Source: Terracoccus luteus
GTDB lineage: Bacteria > Actinomycetota > Actinomycetes > Actinomycetales > Dermatophilaceae
Assembly (NCBI RefSeq): GCF_003635045.1
Contig: NZ_RBXT01000001.1
Span: 682,001-746,000 of the forward strand
Length of the DNA stretch: 64,000 nucleotides
Reading direction: 5' to 3'
Program-made: the position numbers and the translations under genes
Shown: positions 31,752 to 41,005 of the stretch, in pieces
How positions within the stretch are numbered: position 1 is the stretch's first letter
Layout of the letters: each line of letters starts with the position of its first letter
Notes under the pieces: model-generated
Database searches by the model: none
The model's input: the letters and a program-made list of their open reading frames with translations, nothing else
Told to the model about the DNA's origin: nothing

Positions 31752-33310
31752 CCCAGGCCGACACCGACCCCCGGGTCGCCGACGTCCGCGCGCGGCTGGG
31801 AGCCGCCCACGCGGCATCCGCGTCCCCGCCCGACAAGGCCCGGGCCAAGCTCGAGGCCCAGGGCAAGATCTACGTCCGCGACCGCATCGACCTGCTCTTC
31901 GACGAGGGAAGCTTCGTCGAGGACGGGCGCTACGCCAACGCCCTCGCGACGGGCCTGCCGGCCGACGGCGTCGTCACCGGTCGGGGCACCGTCGACGGGC
32001 GGCCCGCGATCGTCATCGCCAACGACCCCACGGTCAAGGCGGGCTCGTGGGGCGCGCGCACGGTCGAGAAGATCGTGCGCGCCACCGAGGCGGCGCTGCG
32101 CGAGGAGCTGCCCGTCTTCTGGTTCGTCGACTCCGCCGGCGCGCGAATCACCGACCAGGTCGAGATGTTCCCCGGGCGCCGCGGCGCCGGGCGGATCTTC
32201 CACAACCAGGTCGCGCTGTCGGGCAAGGTGCCGCAGATCTGCTGCCTCTTCGGCCCGAGCGCGGCGGGCGGGGCCTACATCCCCAGCTTCTGCGACCTCA
32301 TCATCATGGTCGAGGGCAACGCCTCGATGTACCTCGGCAGCCCCCGCATGGCCGAGATGGTCGTCGGCGAGACGGTGTCGCTCGAGGAGATGGGCGGCGC
32401 CCGCATGCACTGCACCGTCTCGGGGGTGGGCGACCTGCTGGCCGCCGACGACGCCGAGGCGATCGAGCTGGCCCGCCTCTACTTCTCCTACGTCCCCGGC
32501 TCGTGGCGTGAGCAGCCGCCGACCTACGAGCCCGAGGACCCGACCACGCCCCTGACCCGCTCGACGGTGCCGGAGCGCGAGTCGGTGCCGTTCGACATCC
32601 ACGACGTCGTCGAGGGGCTCGTCGACGACGACTCCTTCTTCGAGCTCAAGCCGCTGTGGGCCGGCGAGCTCGTCATCGGCTTCGGCCGGCTCGACGGACG
32701 CACCGTCGGGATCGTGGCCAACAACTCGGCGGTCAAAGGCGGCGTGCTCTTCACCGACAGCGCCGACAAGGCCGCTCGCTTCATCTGGCTGTGCGACGCC
32801 TTCAACGTGCCGTTGCTCTACCTCGCCGACGTGCCCGGCTTCATGATCGGCTCGGAGGTCGAGCGCGGCGGCATCATCCGCCACGGGGCCAAGATGGTCA
32901 GCGCGGTGAGCTCGGCCACGGTGCCGCAGGTGTGCGTCGTCGTCCGCAAGGCCTACGGCGCCGGCCTCTACGCGATGGGTGGCCCGGGGTTCGGGCCGGA
33001 CGCGACGATCGCCCTGCCGACGGCCCGCATCGCGGTCATGGGACCGGAGGCGGCGGTCAACGCCGTCTACGCCAACACCATCGCCCAGGTCGAGGCGGAG
33101 CAGGGCGAGCAGGCCCGCGACGCCTTCGTCGCCGAGCGCCGACGGGAGTACGAGCAGGACGTCGACATCGAGCGGCTGGCCGCCGATCTCGTGCTCGACG
33201 CGGTGGTCGAGGCCGACGATCTGCGGTCCGAGCTCGTCCGACGGCTGGCCTATGCTTCCCGGCGTGACCGTCACTTCAGCGAACGCCGCCGAGCGGTCCC
33301 CCCGGTCTGA
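31748..33310 (+). CDS. Acyl-CoA carboxyltransferase beta subunit
   Basis: A 520-residue carboxyltransferase with two crotonase-like halves. Typical segments are PSAAGGAYIPSFCD near residue 172 and ADVPGFMIGSEVERGGIIRHG in the second half, near 360. It differs clearly from the AccD5-type subunit at 38525. GTG 31748 overlaps the dehydrogenase stop (GTGA). No biotin carboxylase gene is in this operon, so it may share the alpha subunit at 21398. The acyl-CoA substrate is unclear; methylcrotonyl-CoA is one possibility from the operon context. Confidence 0.9.
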   Translation: MTQADTDPRVADVRARLGAAHAASASPPDKARAKLEAQGKIYVRDRIDLLFDEGSFVEDGRYANALATGLPADGVVTGRGTVDGRPAIVIANDPTVKAGSWGARTVEKIVRATEAALREELPVFWFVDSAGARITDQVEMFPGRRGAGRIFHNQVALSGKVPQICCLFGPSAAGGAYIPSFCDLIIMVEGNASMYLGSPRMAEMVVGETVSLEEMGGARMHCTVSGVGDLLAADDAEAIELARLYFSYVPGSWREQPPTYEPEDPTTPLTRSTVPERESVPFDIHDVVEGLVDDDSFFELKPLWAGELVIGFGRLDGRTVGIVANNSAVKGGVLFTDSADKAARFIWLCDAFNVPLLYLADVPGFMIGSEVERGGIIRHGAKMVSAVSSATVPQVCVVVRKAYGAGLYAMGGPGFGPDATIALPTARIAVMGPEAAVNAVYANTIAQVEAEQGEQARDAFVAERRREYEQDVDIERLAADLVLDAVVEADDLRSELVRRLAYASRRDRHFSERRRAVPPV

Positions 33311-34571
33311 GCCCCGGCTCGCCCGTCGTCTCGAGCGGCCCGACCGGGTCGCCGAGGCGAGGATGCCGTTCCACCGCCGGTTCGCGGTGTGGTTCCCCCT
33401 CGCCGTCTTCGCGCTGTCCCGCCTCTGGGTCGTCGTCATCGGCGTCGTCACCTCGCACGGCCAGATCCCGCTGCCCCTCGGCAGCCTCAACATCCGGATC
33501 TTCTACCCGACCCCGGCCGACCCCGGCTACTGGGCGGTGATGAGCGGCTGGGACGGTCAGTGGTACCGCGTCATCGCCGAGCAGGGCTACCCCGACACGC
33601 TCCCGCGCATCGGCACGGGCGAGGTCGACATGAACCCGTGGGCCTTCTTCCCCGTGTTCCCGTTCCTCGTCCGTGGCGTCATGACGGTGACCGGCCTGCC
33701 GTTCGACGTCGTCGGCCCGCTCGTCTCGACCGTCATCGGCTTCGTCGCCGTCTACCTGCTCTTCCGCCTCGTCGACCGCGTCGTCGGGCGGTGGGAGGCG
33801 ATCGTCGCCGTCGTCGCGACGAGCTTCTACATCGCCTCGCCGATCTTCAGCGCGAGCTACACCGAGAGCACCGGCCTGCTCATGGTCGTCGTCGTGCTCA
33901 CCCTGCTGCGGGCCCGTCGGTACTGGTGGGTGGCCCTCGCGCTGCTCGTGACCGCGCTGAGCCGCAACATCGTCGTCGCCATGGTGCCGGTCATCATCGC
34001 CCACGGCGTCGTGCGCTGGCACCGGAAGGACGAGGGGGAGAACCCCACCCGGCTGCGCCTGGGCCTCGCCGCGCTCGCCGCGTGGGCCGGCATCCTCACC
34101 CTGCTCTGGCCGACGCTCGTGTCGCTGCTGACCGGTACGCCGAACGCGTACAACGACACGATGGAGGCTTGGAACATCCAGACCAAGCTCAAGCTCTACA
34201 TGTGGTGGGGCCTGCTCTACGACTACTGGGGCGTGCTCGGTCAGGTGCTCGGCGTGCTCGGGGTGGCGGCTTTCGCGTGGTTCATGCTGTCGCGGCACTC
34301 GTGGCGCTGGGGCCCGGAGATCTGGGGCTGGGCCGGCGCCTACCCGTCGTACCTGCTCATCGTGACGAGCACGACGCCGAGCCGGGTGCGCTACGCCCTG
34401 CTCGCCTTCCCGTTCACGCTCGTCATCGCCTGGTTCCTGCAGCTGCCCGGCATCCGGCGCTACCGCTACTGGGCGCTCGCCGGCATGGTCCTCGTCGGTG
34501 GCGCGCTCATGTGGTGGTGGACGAAGAACTACCTCGTCGTCGAGAACCTCACCGACGACCTCTACCCGTAG
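33264..34571 (+). CDS. PIG-V-like membrane mannosyltransferase
   Basis: A 435-residue integral membrane protein with about eight to ten transmembrane segments. The first external loop contains SGWDGQWYRVIAEQGYP (near residue 95), the acidic motif of PIG-V/GT-C glycosyltransferases that use polyprenyl-phosphate sugars. GTG 33264 follows TATGCT (33251-33256) by 7 bases but overlaps the carboxylase end by 47 bases; ATG 33363 is a shorter alternative. It converges with Maf. Acceptor and sugar are unknown; a role in cell-envelope glycan assembly is inferred. Confidence 0.8.
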   Translation: MTVTSANAAERSPRSEPRLARRLERPDRVAEARMPFHRRFAVWFPLAVFALSRLWVVVIGVVTSHGQIPLPLGSLNIRIFYPTPADPGYWAVMSGWDGQWYRVIAEQGYPDTLPRIGTGEVDMNPWAFFPVFPFLVRGVMTVTGLPFDVVGPLVSTVIGFVAVYLLFRLVDRVVGRWEAIVAVVATSFYIASPIFSASYTESTGLLMVVVVLTLLRARRYWWVALALLVTALSRNIVVAMVPVIIAHGVVRWHRKDEGENPTRLRLGLAALAAWAGILTLLWPTLVSLLTGTPNAYNDTMEAWNIQTKLKLYMWWGLLYDYWGVLGQVLGVLGVAAFAWFMLSRHSWRWGPEIWGWAGAYPSYLLIVTSTTPSRVRYALLAFPFTLVIAWFLQLPGIRRYRYWALAGMVLVGGALMWWWTKNYLVVENLTDDLYP

Positions 34572-34578
34572 CCCGGCC

Positions 34579-35250
34579 TCAGCCGGCAGCGACGTCGAAC
34601 CAGCCGACGCCGACCTCGCCGAGCAGCTCGCGCAGCAGCGGCAGCGAGATGCCGACGACGTTGTGGTGGTCGCCCTCGATGCCGGTGACGAAGGGCCCGC
34701 CGAGGCCGTCGACGGTGAAGGCACCCGCGACGGCGAGCGGCTCGCCGGTCGCCACGTAGGCCTCGATCTCGGCGTCGCCGACCGCGGCGAAGTGCACCGT
34801 CGTGGATGCCGTGGCGCCGAGCGTCGCGCCCCCGCCACCGTCGCTCTCGGCGCGGTCGTCGAGCAGCCAGTGGCCCGTGTGCAGCACCCCCGAGCGTCCG
34901 CGCATCCGCTGCCACCGGGCGACCGCGTCGGCGGCGTCGGCGGGCTTGCCGTAGGCCTCGCCGTCGAGCTCGAGCACGGAGTCGCAGCCGAGCACGAGGG
35001 CGGGCGCGTCACCGGCCTCGGTCCGTCGGCGGCCCACCTCCTCGGCCTTGGCGCGGGCGAGCAGCAGGGCGACGTCGGCCGGTTCCAGCGCGCCGTAGCG
35101 CCCGGTCGCCTCGGCGACGGCGGCAGGCTCGTCGACGCCGCTGACGACGACCTCGGGGTGCACGCCGGCGCGGCGCAGCGTCTCGAGCCGGGCGGGGGAG
35201 GCGGAGGCGAGGACGAGCAGCACGGTCATCTCGGGGTCCTCGCCGGTCAC
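34579..35250 (-). CDS. maf: Maf-like nucleotide pyrophosphatase
   Basis: A 223-residue Maf family nucleoside triphosphate pyrophosphatase, thought to remove non-canonical nucleotides. It begins near [18 protein letters not shown] and has the [15 protein letters not shown] segment near residue 88, with conserved Asp and Lys. GTG 35250 overlaps the DUF885 stop by 4 bases; ATG 35229 is a shorter option. In mycobacteria Maf sits beside the accD5/accE5/birA cluster, as here. Confidence 0.9.
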   Translation of the reverse strand: MTGEDPEMTVLLVLASASPARLETLRRAGVHPEVVVSGVDEPAAVAEATGRYGALEPADVALLLARAKAEEVGRRRTEAGDAPALVLGCDSVLELDGEAYGKPADAADAVARWQRMRGRSGVLHTGHWLLDDRAESDGGGGATLGATASTTVHFAAVGDAEIEAYVATGEPLAVAGAFTVDGLGGPFVTGIEGDHHNVVGISLPLLRELLGEVGVGWFDVAAG

Positions 35251-37022
35251 AGCTCGCCGAGGACGGCGTCGCGCAGCGTGTCGAGGCCGACGCCGCCGAG
35301 GTCGAGGGCGCGGCGGTGGAAGGCCTTGAGGTCGAAGCCGTCGCCCTCGCGCTGCTTGACCTCCTCGCGCAGCGACAGCCAGAGGCGCTCACCGATCTTG
35401 TAGCTCGGGGCCTGCCCCGGCCAGCCGAGATAGCGGTCGAGCTCGAAGCGCAGCACCTTCTCGTCCATGAACCCGTAGCGGGTCAGGTAGGTCCAGGCCT
35501 TGTCGTGGTCCCACGCGCCGCCGCCGACCTCGTCTGGCGCGTCGAAGCCGCAGTGCACGCCGATGTCGATGACGACGCGGGCCGCCCGCAGCGACTGCCC
35601 GGCGAGCCAGCCCATCCGGTTGCCGGGGTCGTCCATGTGGCCCAGCTCGGCCATGAGCCGCTCGGCGTAGAGGGCCCAGCCCTCACCGTGGCCGGAGGTC
35701 CAGGCCTCGAGGCGGCGCCAGCGGTTGAGCAGGGCCGAGCGGTACACCGTCTGCGCCACCTGCAGGTGGTGGCCGGGGACGCCCTCGTGGTAGACGGTCG
35801 TCAGCTCGCTCCACGTGCGGAACTCGGTGTTGCCCCTGGGTACCGACCACCACATCCGGCCGGGCCGGCTGAAGTCGTCGCTCGGGCCGGTGTAGTAGAT
35901 GCCGCCGGTCTGGGTCGGCGCGATCATGCACTCGATGCGGCGCACCGGGCCGGGGATGTCGAAGTGGACGTCGCCGAGCTGCGCGATGACCTCGTCGGCG
36001 CGCTCCTGCATCCACGCGCGGAGGGCGTCCGTACCGTGCAGCTGGTAGCGCTCGTCGGCGTCGAGGATCTCGACCCCGCGCTCCACCGACGCGCCGGGCT
36101 CGAGGCCGTCGGCGATCGCGGCCATCTGCGCGTGCAGGTCGGCCACCTCCCGCTGCCCCCAGGCGTAGGTCTCCTCGAGGTCGACCTCGGCGCCGAGGAA
36201 GTAGCGCGACTCGAGGGCGTACCGCTCGCGGCCGCAGGCGTCCGCCTCGGGCGCGTGCGGCAGCAGCTCGCGCTCGAGCCAGTCGGCGGTCTCGGCGTAG
36301 GCGTCGGCCGCCTGGCGGGCGGCCTGCTCGAGGGCGGTGCGGGCCGGGCCGGAGAGCGGCTCGCCGTCGGCGGCGGCGCCCTCGACGAGCCGTGCGAAGT
36401 AGCCCTCGGGCCCGACGAGGTCGCGGGTCTGCTCAGCGCAGGCGACGACCTGGCGCTGCGGCGAGACGAGCCCGCGTTCGCGGGCCGACAGCAGCGACTC
36501 GCGGTAGCCGGCGAGGGCGGCGGGGACGGCGGCCAGACGGGTCGTGACGGTCTGCCAGTCGGCGCCGCTCTGCTGCGGCATGAGGTCGAAGACGTCGCGG
36601 ACACCCTGAAGCGGCGAGGCGATGACGTTGAGCGACATGTCGTCGAACCCGGCCTGCCACCGCTCCTGCGCGAGGCCGAGGCGCTCGGTCATCGCGGCGA
36701 CGGTCACCCGGTCGACGTCGTCGGCGGGGGTCGCCCGCCCCAGCTCCGCGAGGGTGCGCTCGCGCAGCCGCGCGGCGGCGGCGTTGCCCTCGGGCGAGAG
36801 GTCGTCGAGCTCGTGGTCGTGGCCGGGGACGCCGAGCGACGTGGCGGTGATGGGGCTGAGCTCGACGAGGGCGTCGAGGTAGCGCTCGGCGATCGCGTCG
36901 ACGTCGGTGCGCTCGCGGGCACGACCGGCGCCGTGGCCGGATGCCGGGCCGCCTGCCTCCGTGGTCACGCCCGTGGTCGCGGGCGGGTTCGTGGGGGTCG
37001 GCACGTCGCTGTGGTCGGTCAC
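35247..37022 (-). CDS. DUF885 family metallopeptidase-like protein
   Basis: A 591-residue DUF885 protein, a family related to M3/M32 type zinc peptidases. The putative zinc motif [11 protein letters not shown] is near residue 415 and further conserved segments are [10 protein letters not shown] and the [10 protein letters not shown] region. There is no signal peptide; the first ~35 residues are a low-complexity Pro/Thr/Gly stretch. GTG 37022 has TACGTT 6 bases ahead on the reverse strand. Substrate is unknown. It is translationally coupled to maf. Confidence 0.9.
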   Translation of the reverse strand: MTDHSDVPTPTNPPATTGVTTEAGGPASGHGAGRARERTDVDAIAERYLDALVELSPITATSLGVPGHDHELDDLSPEGNAAAARLRERTLAELGRATPADDVDRVTVAAMTERLGLAQERWQAGFDDMSLNVIASPLQGVRDVFDLMPQQSGADWQTVTTRLAAVPAALAGYRESLLSARERGLVSPQRQVVACAEQTRDLVGPEGYFARLVEGAAADGEPLSGPARTALEQAARQAADAYAETADWLERELLPHAPEADACGRERYALESRYFLGAEVDLEETYAWGQREVADLHAQMAAIADGLEPGASVERGVEILDADERYQLHGTDALRAWMQERADEVIAQLGDVHFDIPGPVRRIECMIAPTQTGGIYYTGPSDDFSRPGRMWWSVPRGNTEFRTWSELTTVYHEGVPGHHLQVAQTVYRSALLNRWRRLEAWTSGHGEGWALYAERLMAELGHMDDPGNRMGWLAGQSLRAARVVIDIGVHCGFDAPDEVGGGAWDHDKAWTYLTRYGFMDEKVLRFELDRYLGWPGQAPSYKIGERLWLSLREEVKQREGDGFDLKAFHRRALDLGGVGLDTLRDAVLGEL

Positions 37023-37074
37023 GGGCCGAACGTATCCCACCCGGTGGGGGCGGGGACGGCGGGAGGGCGGCCCG

Positions 37075-38232
37075 TCAGCCGGCCGACCGGGCGGCCTCAA
37101 GGCGCTCGAGACCCTGCTCGAGCCGCGCGACCGTCCCGTCGACGTCGCCGAGCTTGTCGAGCCCGAAGAGGCCGATGCGGAAGCTCGCGTAGTCGTCGGG
37201 CTCGTCGCACTTGAGCGGCACGCCCGCCGCGACCTGCAGGCCGACCGACTTCAGGCCGGCGCCCGAGCGCAGGTCGGGGTCATCGGTGTGCAGCACGACG
37301 ACGCTCGCGGCGGCGACGTCGTCAGCCGCGACGGAGCGGAAGCCGCGGTCGGCCATGAGCGCCCGCACCTTCGCGCCGAGCTGCTCCTGCGCCGTTCGCA
37401 CGGTGTCGAGGCCACGGTCGACCGTCTCGTGCATCACCGCGGCGTTGTGCACGAGCGCGTCGGTCGGCATCGTCGCGTGGTAGAGCGCGGTGCCCTCGAG
37501 GTAGGCCTCGGCGACGTGCAGCCACTGGCGCAGGTCGACGGCGAAGCTGCTCGAGGTGCTCGCCCGCACGGCGTCGCGCCCGCGCTCGCGCAGCATGACG
37601 TAGCCCGCGGCGGGGGAGCCGCTCCAGCCCTTCTGCGGGGCGCTGATGAGCACGTCGACGTCGAGGCCCTCCATGTCGACCCACAGGGCCCCGGAGGCGA
37701 CGCAGTCGAGCACGAGCAGGCCGCCCACCTCGTGGACCGCGGCGGCGAGCGCCCGCACGTAGTCGTCGGTGAGCAGCATCCCGGCCGCCGTCTCGACGTG
37801 GGCGGCGAAGACGACCTCCGGCCGCTCCGACCGGATGGTGGCGACGACCTCGTCGACGGGGGCCGGGCGCCACGGCGCCTGGTGCGAGTCGTCGACCGGG
37901 CGGGCCTTGCACACGATCGAGCTCGCCGGGATCGAGCCGGCCTCGAAGATCGCCGTCCACCGGTAGGAGAAGAGGCCGTTGCGCACGACGAGGGTGCGGC
38001 GGCCGGTGGCGAGCTGACGCGCGACGGCCTCCATCGCGAAGGTGCCGCCGCCCGGCACGACGGCGACCGTGTCGGCCCGGTAGGCGGTGCGCAGCATGCC
38101 GGTGAGGTCCTGCATGACGCCGACGAAGCGACGCGACATGTGGTTCAGCGACCGGTCGGTGAACACGACCGAGTACTCGAGCAGGCCGTCGGGGTCGATC
38201 TCGGGGCGGGGCAGGTTCACGGGTGACGTCAC
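37075..38232 (-). CDS. Class V aminotransferase
   Basis: A 385-residue PLP-dependent transaminase of the serine-pyruvate/alanine-glyoxylate type. The PLP lysine is in SAPQKGWSGSPAAG near residue 206, with VLDCVASGALW just before it (Asp for the pyridine nitrogen). GTG 38232 follows GAGGCT by 6 bases. It lies between AccE and DUF885, without obvious pathway partners; the amino donor and acceptor are not predictable. Confidence 0.9.
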   Translation of the reverse strand: MTSPVNLPRPEIDPDGLLEYSVVFTDRSLNHMSRRFVGVMQDLTGMLRTAYRADTVAVVPGGGTFAMEAVARQLATGRRTLVVRNGLFSYRWTAIFEAGSIPASSIVCKARPVDDSHQAPWRPAPVDEVVATIRSERPEVVFAAHVETAAGMLLTDDYVRALAAAVHEVGGLLVLDCVASGALWVDMEGLDVDVLISAPQKGWSGSPAAGYVMLRERGRDAVRASTSSSFAVDLRQWLHVAEAYLEGTALYHATMPTDALVHNAAVMHETVDRGLDTVRTAQEQLGAKVRALMADRGFRSVAADDVAAASVVVLHTDDPDLRSGAGLKSVGLQVAAGVPLKCDEPDDYASFRIGLFGLDKLGDVDGTVARLEQGLERLEAARSAG

Positions 38233-38255
38233 CCGGTCAGCCTCGCACAGGCGCG

Positions 38256-38528
38256 TCAGCGGGGCAGGCCCGACGCGCGCCACCCCGAGCCGGGGGCGCC
38301 GGGGCCGAGCAGACGCCGCGCCGGGTCGGCCCACGCCGACCCGCGCCCGTCGCCGTCGGCACGTCCGGAGGCCCGTTCGGGTCCGCGGCCGGCCGTGAGG
38401 GCGGTGAGGACGATGACGATCGCCGCCACCTCCTCGTCGGTGGGCCGCCCGGCCACGACCCGCACGTCCGCGTGGACCGGCCCCTGCGCATCCGGCCCCT
38501 CCGGCCCCGTCGGTTCCGTGCCGCTCAC
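38256..38528 (-). CDS. accE: Acyl-CoA carboxylase epsilon subunit
   Basis: A 90-residue small subunit that stabilises actinobacterial acyl-CoA carboxylases. The motif [20 protein letters not shown] near residues 22-41 is the family core; the rest is low-complexity. GTG 38528 overlaps the beta-subunit stop by 4 bases, matching the accD5-accE5 order of M. tuberculosis. Confidence 0.9.
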   Translation of the reverse strand: MSGTEPTGPEGPDAQGPVHADVRVVAGRPTDEEVAAIVIVLTALTAGRGPERASGRADGDGRGSAWADPARRLLGPGAPGSGWRASGLPR

Positions 38529-40120
38529 AGCGGGATGTTCCCGTGCTTCTTGGGCGGCAGGGTCTCGCGCTTGGTGCGTAGGGCCCGCAGGGCGCGGGTC
38601 ACGGCGGCCCGGGTCTCGGACGGGGCGATGACGCCGTCGACGTAGCCGCGCTCGGCCGCGACGTACGGGTTGGCCAGGGCCTGCTCGTAGTGGGTGACGA
38701 GCTCGCGGCGCCGGGCCTCGACGTCGTGCCCCTGCTCGGCGGCCGCGGCGAGCTCCTTGCGGTAGAGGATGTTGACGGCGCCCTGCGCCCCCATGACCGC
38801 GATCTGCCCGGTCGGCCAGGCGAGGTTGACGTCAGCGCCCAGGTGCTTGCTGCCCATGACGTCGTAGGCGCCGCCGTAGGCCTTGCGCGTGATGACGGTG
38901 ATCTTGGGGACCGTCGCCTCGGCGTAGGCGTAGATGAGCTTGGCCCCGTGCCGGATGATGCCGTCCCACTCCTGCGACGTGCCGGGCAGGAAGCCGGGGA
39001 CGTCGACGAGGGTCAGCACCGGCACGTTGAAGCAGTCGCACGTGCGCACGAACCGGGCCGCCTTCTCGGACGCCTCGATGTCGAGGCACCCCGCGAGCTG
39101 CATCGGGTTGTTCGCGACGACGCCGACCGGCATCCCGTCGATGCGGGCGAAGCCCGTGACGATGTTCGGGGCCCAGAGCGCCTGCACCTCGAGCAGCTCG
39201 CCGTCGTCGACGACGTGCTCGATGACCTGCTTCATGTCGTAGGGCACGTTGGGGCTGTCGGGCACGCACGTGTCGAGCCACCGGTCGTCGTCAGTCGGCT
39301 CGAGGTCGGCGCCGCCCTCGAGGACGGGCGGCTGCTCGAGGTTGTTGCTCGGCAGGTACGACAGCAGCGCGCGGACGTAGTCGACGGCATCCTGCTCGTC
39401 GCTGCCCATGTAGTGCGCGACGCCCGAGCGGCTGTTGTGGGTGCGCGCGCCGCCGAGCTCCTCGAAGCCGACGTCCTCACCGGTCACGGTCTTGATGACG
39501 TCGGGGCCGGTGATGAACATGTGCGAGGTCGACTCGACCATGACGGTGAAGTCGGTGAGCGCGGGGGAGTAGACGGCGCCGCCCGCGCACGGGCCCATGA
39601 CGAGCGAGACCTGCGGCACGACGCCCGAGGCGCGCACGTTGCGGAAGAAGATCTCGCCGTAGAGGCCGAGCGAGACGACACCCTCCTGGATGCGGGCGCC
39701 GCCGGAGTCATTGAGCCCGATGACCGGGCAGCCCACCTTCATGGCGAAATCCATGACCTTGACGATCTTCTCGCCGAAGACCTCGCCGAGGGAGCCGCCG
39801 AAGACGGTGAAGTCCTGCGCGAAGACGGCCACCTGCCGCCCGTCGACGGTGCCGTGGCCGGTGACGACGCCGTCGCCGTACGGGCGGTTGTGCTCCTGCC
39901 CGAAGGCGGTGCTGCGGTGCCGGGCGAAGGCGTCGAGCTCGGTGAAGCTGCCCTCGTCGAGCAGCATCTCGATGCGCTCGCGGGCGGTCTTCTTGCCGCG
40001 CGCGTGCTGCTTCTCGACGGCCCGCTCGGAGCCGGCGTGCACGACCTCGGCCACGCGCCGGCGCAGGTCGTCGAGCTTGCCCTCCGTCGTGCCGAGATCG
40101 GGGGTGCCTTCGGCTGCCAT
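38525..40120 (-). CDS. accD5: Propionyl/acetyl-CoA carboxylase beta subunit
   Basis: A 531-residue carboxyltransferase of the AccD5/PccB type. It has the acyl-CoA and carboxybiotin sites [16 protein letters not shown] near residue 173 and [21 protein letters not shown] near 375. With the alpha subunit at 21398, epsilon at 38256 and BirA divergent, it should carboxylate propionyl-CoA and probably acetyl-CoA to methylmalonyl- and malonyl-CoA. ATG 40120 is 6 bases from TAGAGT on the reverse strand, whose -10 overlaps that of birA. Confidence 0.95.
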   Translation of the reverse strand: MAAEGTPDLGTTEGKLDDLRRRVAEVVHAGSERAVEKQHARGKKTARERIEMLLDEGSFTELDAFARHRSTAFGQEHNRPYGDGVVTGHGTVDGRQVAVFAQDFTVFGGSLGEVFGEKIVKVMDFAMKVGCPVIGLNDSGGARIQEGVVSLGLYGEIFFRNVRASGVVPQVSLVMGPCAGGAVYSPALTDFTVMVESTSHMFITGPDVIKTVTGEDVGFEELGGARTHNSRSGVAHYMGSDEQDAVDYVRALLSYLPSNNLEQPPVLEGGADLEPTDDDRWLDTCVPDSPNVPYDMKQVIEHVVDDGELLEVQALWAPNIVTGFARIDGMPVGVVANNPMQLAGCLDIEASEKAARFVRTCDCFNVPVLTLVDVPGFLPGTSQEWDGIIRHGAKLIYAYAEATVPKITVITRKAYGGAYDVMGSKHLGADVNLAWPTGQIAVMGAQGAVNILYRKELAAAAEQGHDVEARRRELVTHYEQALANPYVAAERGYVDGVIAPSETRAAVTRALRALRTKRETLPPKKHGNIPL

Positions 40121-40126
40121 GGCGGC

Positions 40127-40136
40127 ACTCTAGCCT
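40127..40136. promoter_or_regulatory. Overlapping divergent -10 elements of accD5 and birA
   Basis: On the reverse strand TAGAGT (complement of 40127-40132) lies 6 bases before the accD5 ATG; on the forward strand TAGCCT (40131-40136) lies 7 bases before the birA ATG. Both use the same TA dinucleotide at 40131-40132, so only one polymerase could open this site at a time. Confidence 0.65.
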
Positions 40137-40143
40137 TGGCCGG

Positions 40144-40986
40144 ATGCGCGTTCCCCTGGCCCCCGACGCCCTCGACGAGGCCCTCGCCGCGAGCGGTCGA
40201 CGCTGGCCCCCGGTCGAGTTCCACACCCGCCTCGGCTCGACCAACGACCGCGCCCGCGAGCTCGCCACCCTCCTGGATGCCGGGTGGCGGGTGGTGCTCA
40301 CCGACCACCAGGTGGGGGGCCGGGGTCGCCTCGGGCGGGTGTGGACGGTGCCCGAGCGGGCCTCGCTCGCCGTGTCGGTGGTCGTGCCGCTGCCGACCCC
40401 CTCGCTCGCGGCGTGGGCCCCTCTCGTGGCGGGCCTCGCCCTCGCCCGGGCCGTGGCGGAGGTGACGACAGAGGCGGGCACCCCGGTGACGCCGCGCCTC
40501 AAGTGGCCCAACGACGTGCTGGTCGCGCAGGACGACGACCGCAAGGTGAGCGGCATCCTCTGCGAGCTCGTCGCGGGAGGGGCGAACGGGGTCGACGGGG
40601 GCGGGGCGGCGCTCGTCGTCGTCGGCGCCGGGGTCAACGTCGACCAGGACCGCGCCGAGCTGCCGGTGCCGACCGCGACGTCGCTGGCCCTCGCCGGGGC
40701 GGTGGTGGGGCGCGAGCCGCTCGCCGCCCGCTACCTCCTCGCGCTGCGCGCGCTCGTCGACGAGCTCGGCGACCACGGTGCGGCTGCGATGCGCACGTCG
40801 TACGAACGGGCCTGCGTCACGGTCGGTCTCGACGTCGAGGTGCACCTGCCGTCCGGCGTCGTCGCCGGCCGGGCGGTCGGCGTCGACGAGCACGGTGGGC
40901 TCGTCGTGAGCACCCCGACCGGGCGGCGTGCGTTCGCCGCGGGCGACGTCGTGCACGTGCGCCGGCCCGGCGGGCGGCTGACCTGA
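40144..40986 (+). CDS. birA: Biotin-[acetyl-CoA-carboxylase] ligase
   Basis: A 280-residue biotin protein ligase that transfers biotin to the BCCP lysine of the alpha subunit. The biotinyl-AMP loop is GGRGRLGRVW near residue 59 and KWPNDV near 121; the C-terminal SH3-like domain is present. There is no N-terminal HTH, so it is the non-repressor class. Leaderless start at ATG 40144; divergent to accD5. Confidence 0.95.
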   Translation: MRVPLAPDALDEALAASGRRWPPVEFHTRLGSTNDRARELATLLDAGWRVVLTDHQVGGRGRLGRVWTVPERASLAVSVVVPLPTPSLAAWAPLVAGLALARAVAEVTTEAGTPVTPRLKWPNDVLVAQDDDRKVSGILCELVAGGANGVDGGGAALVVVGAGVNVDQDRAELPVPTATSLALAGAVVGREPLAARYLLALRALVDELGDHGAAAMRTSYERACVTVGLDVEVHLPSGVVAGRAVGVDEHGGLVVSTPTGRRAFAAGDVVHVRRPGGRLT

Positions 40987-41005
40987 CGGCTGGCATGATC
41001 GGCCC

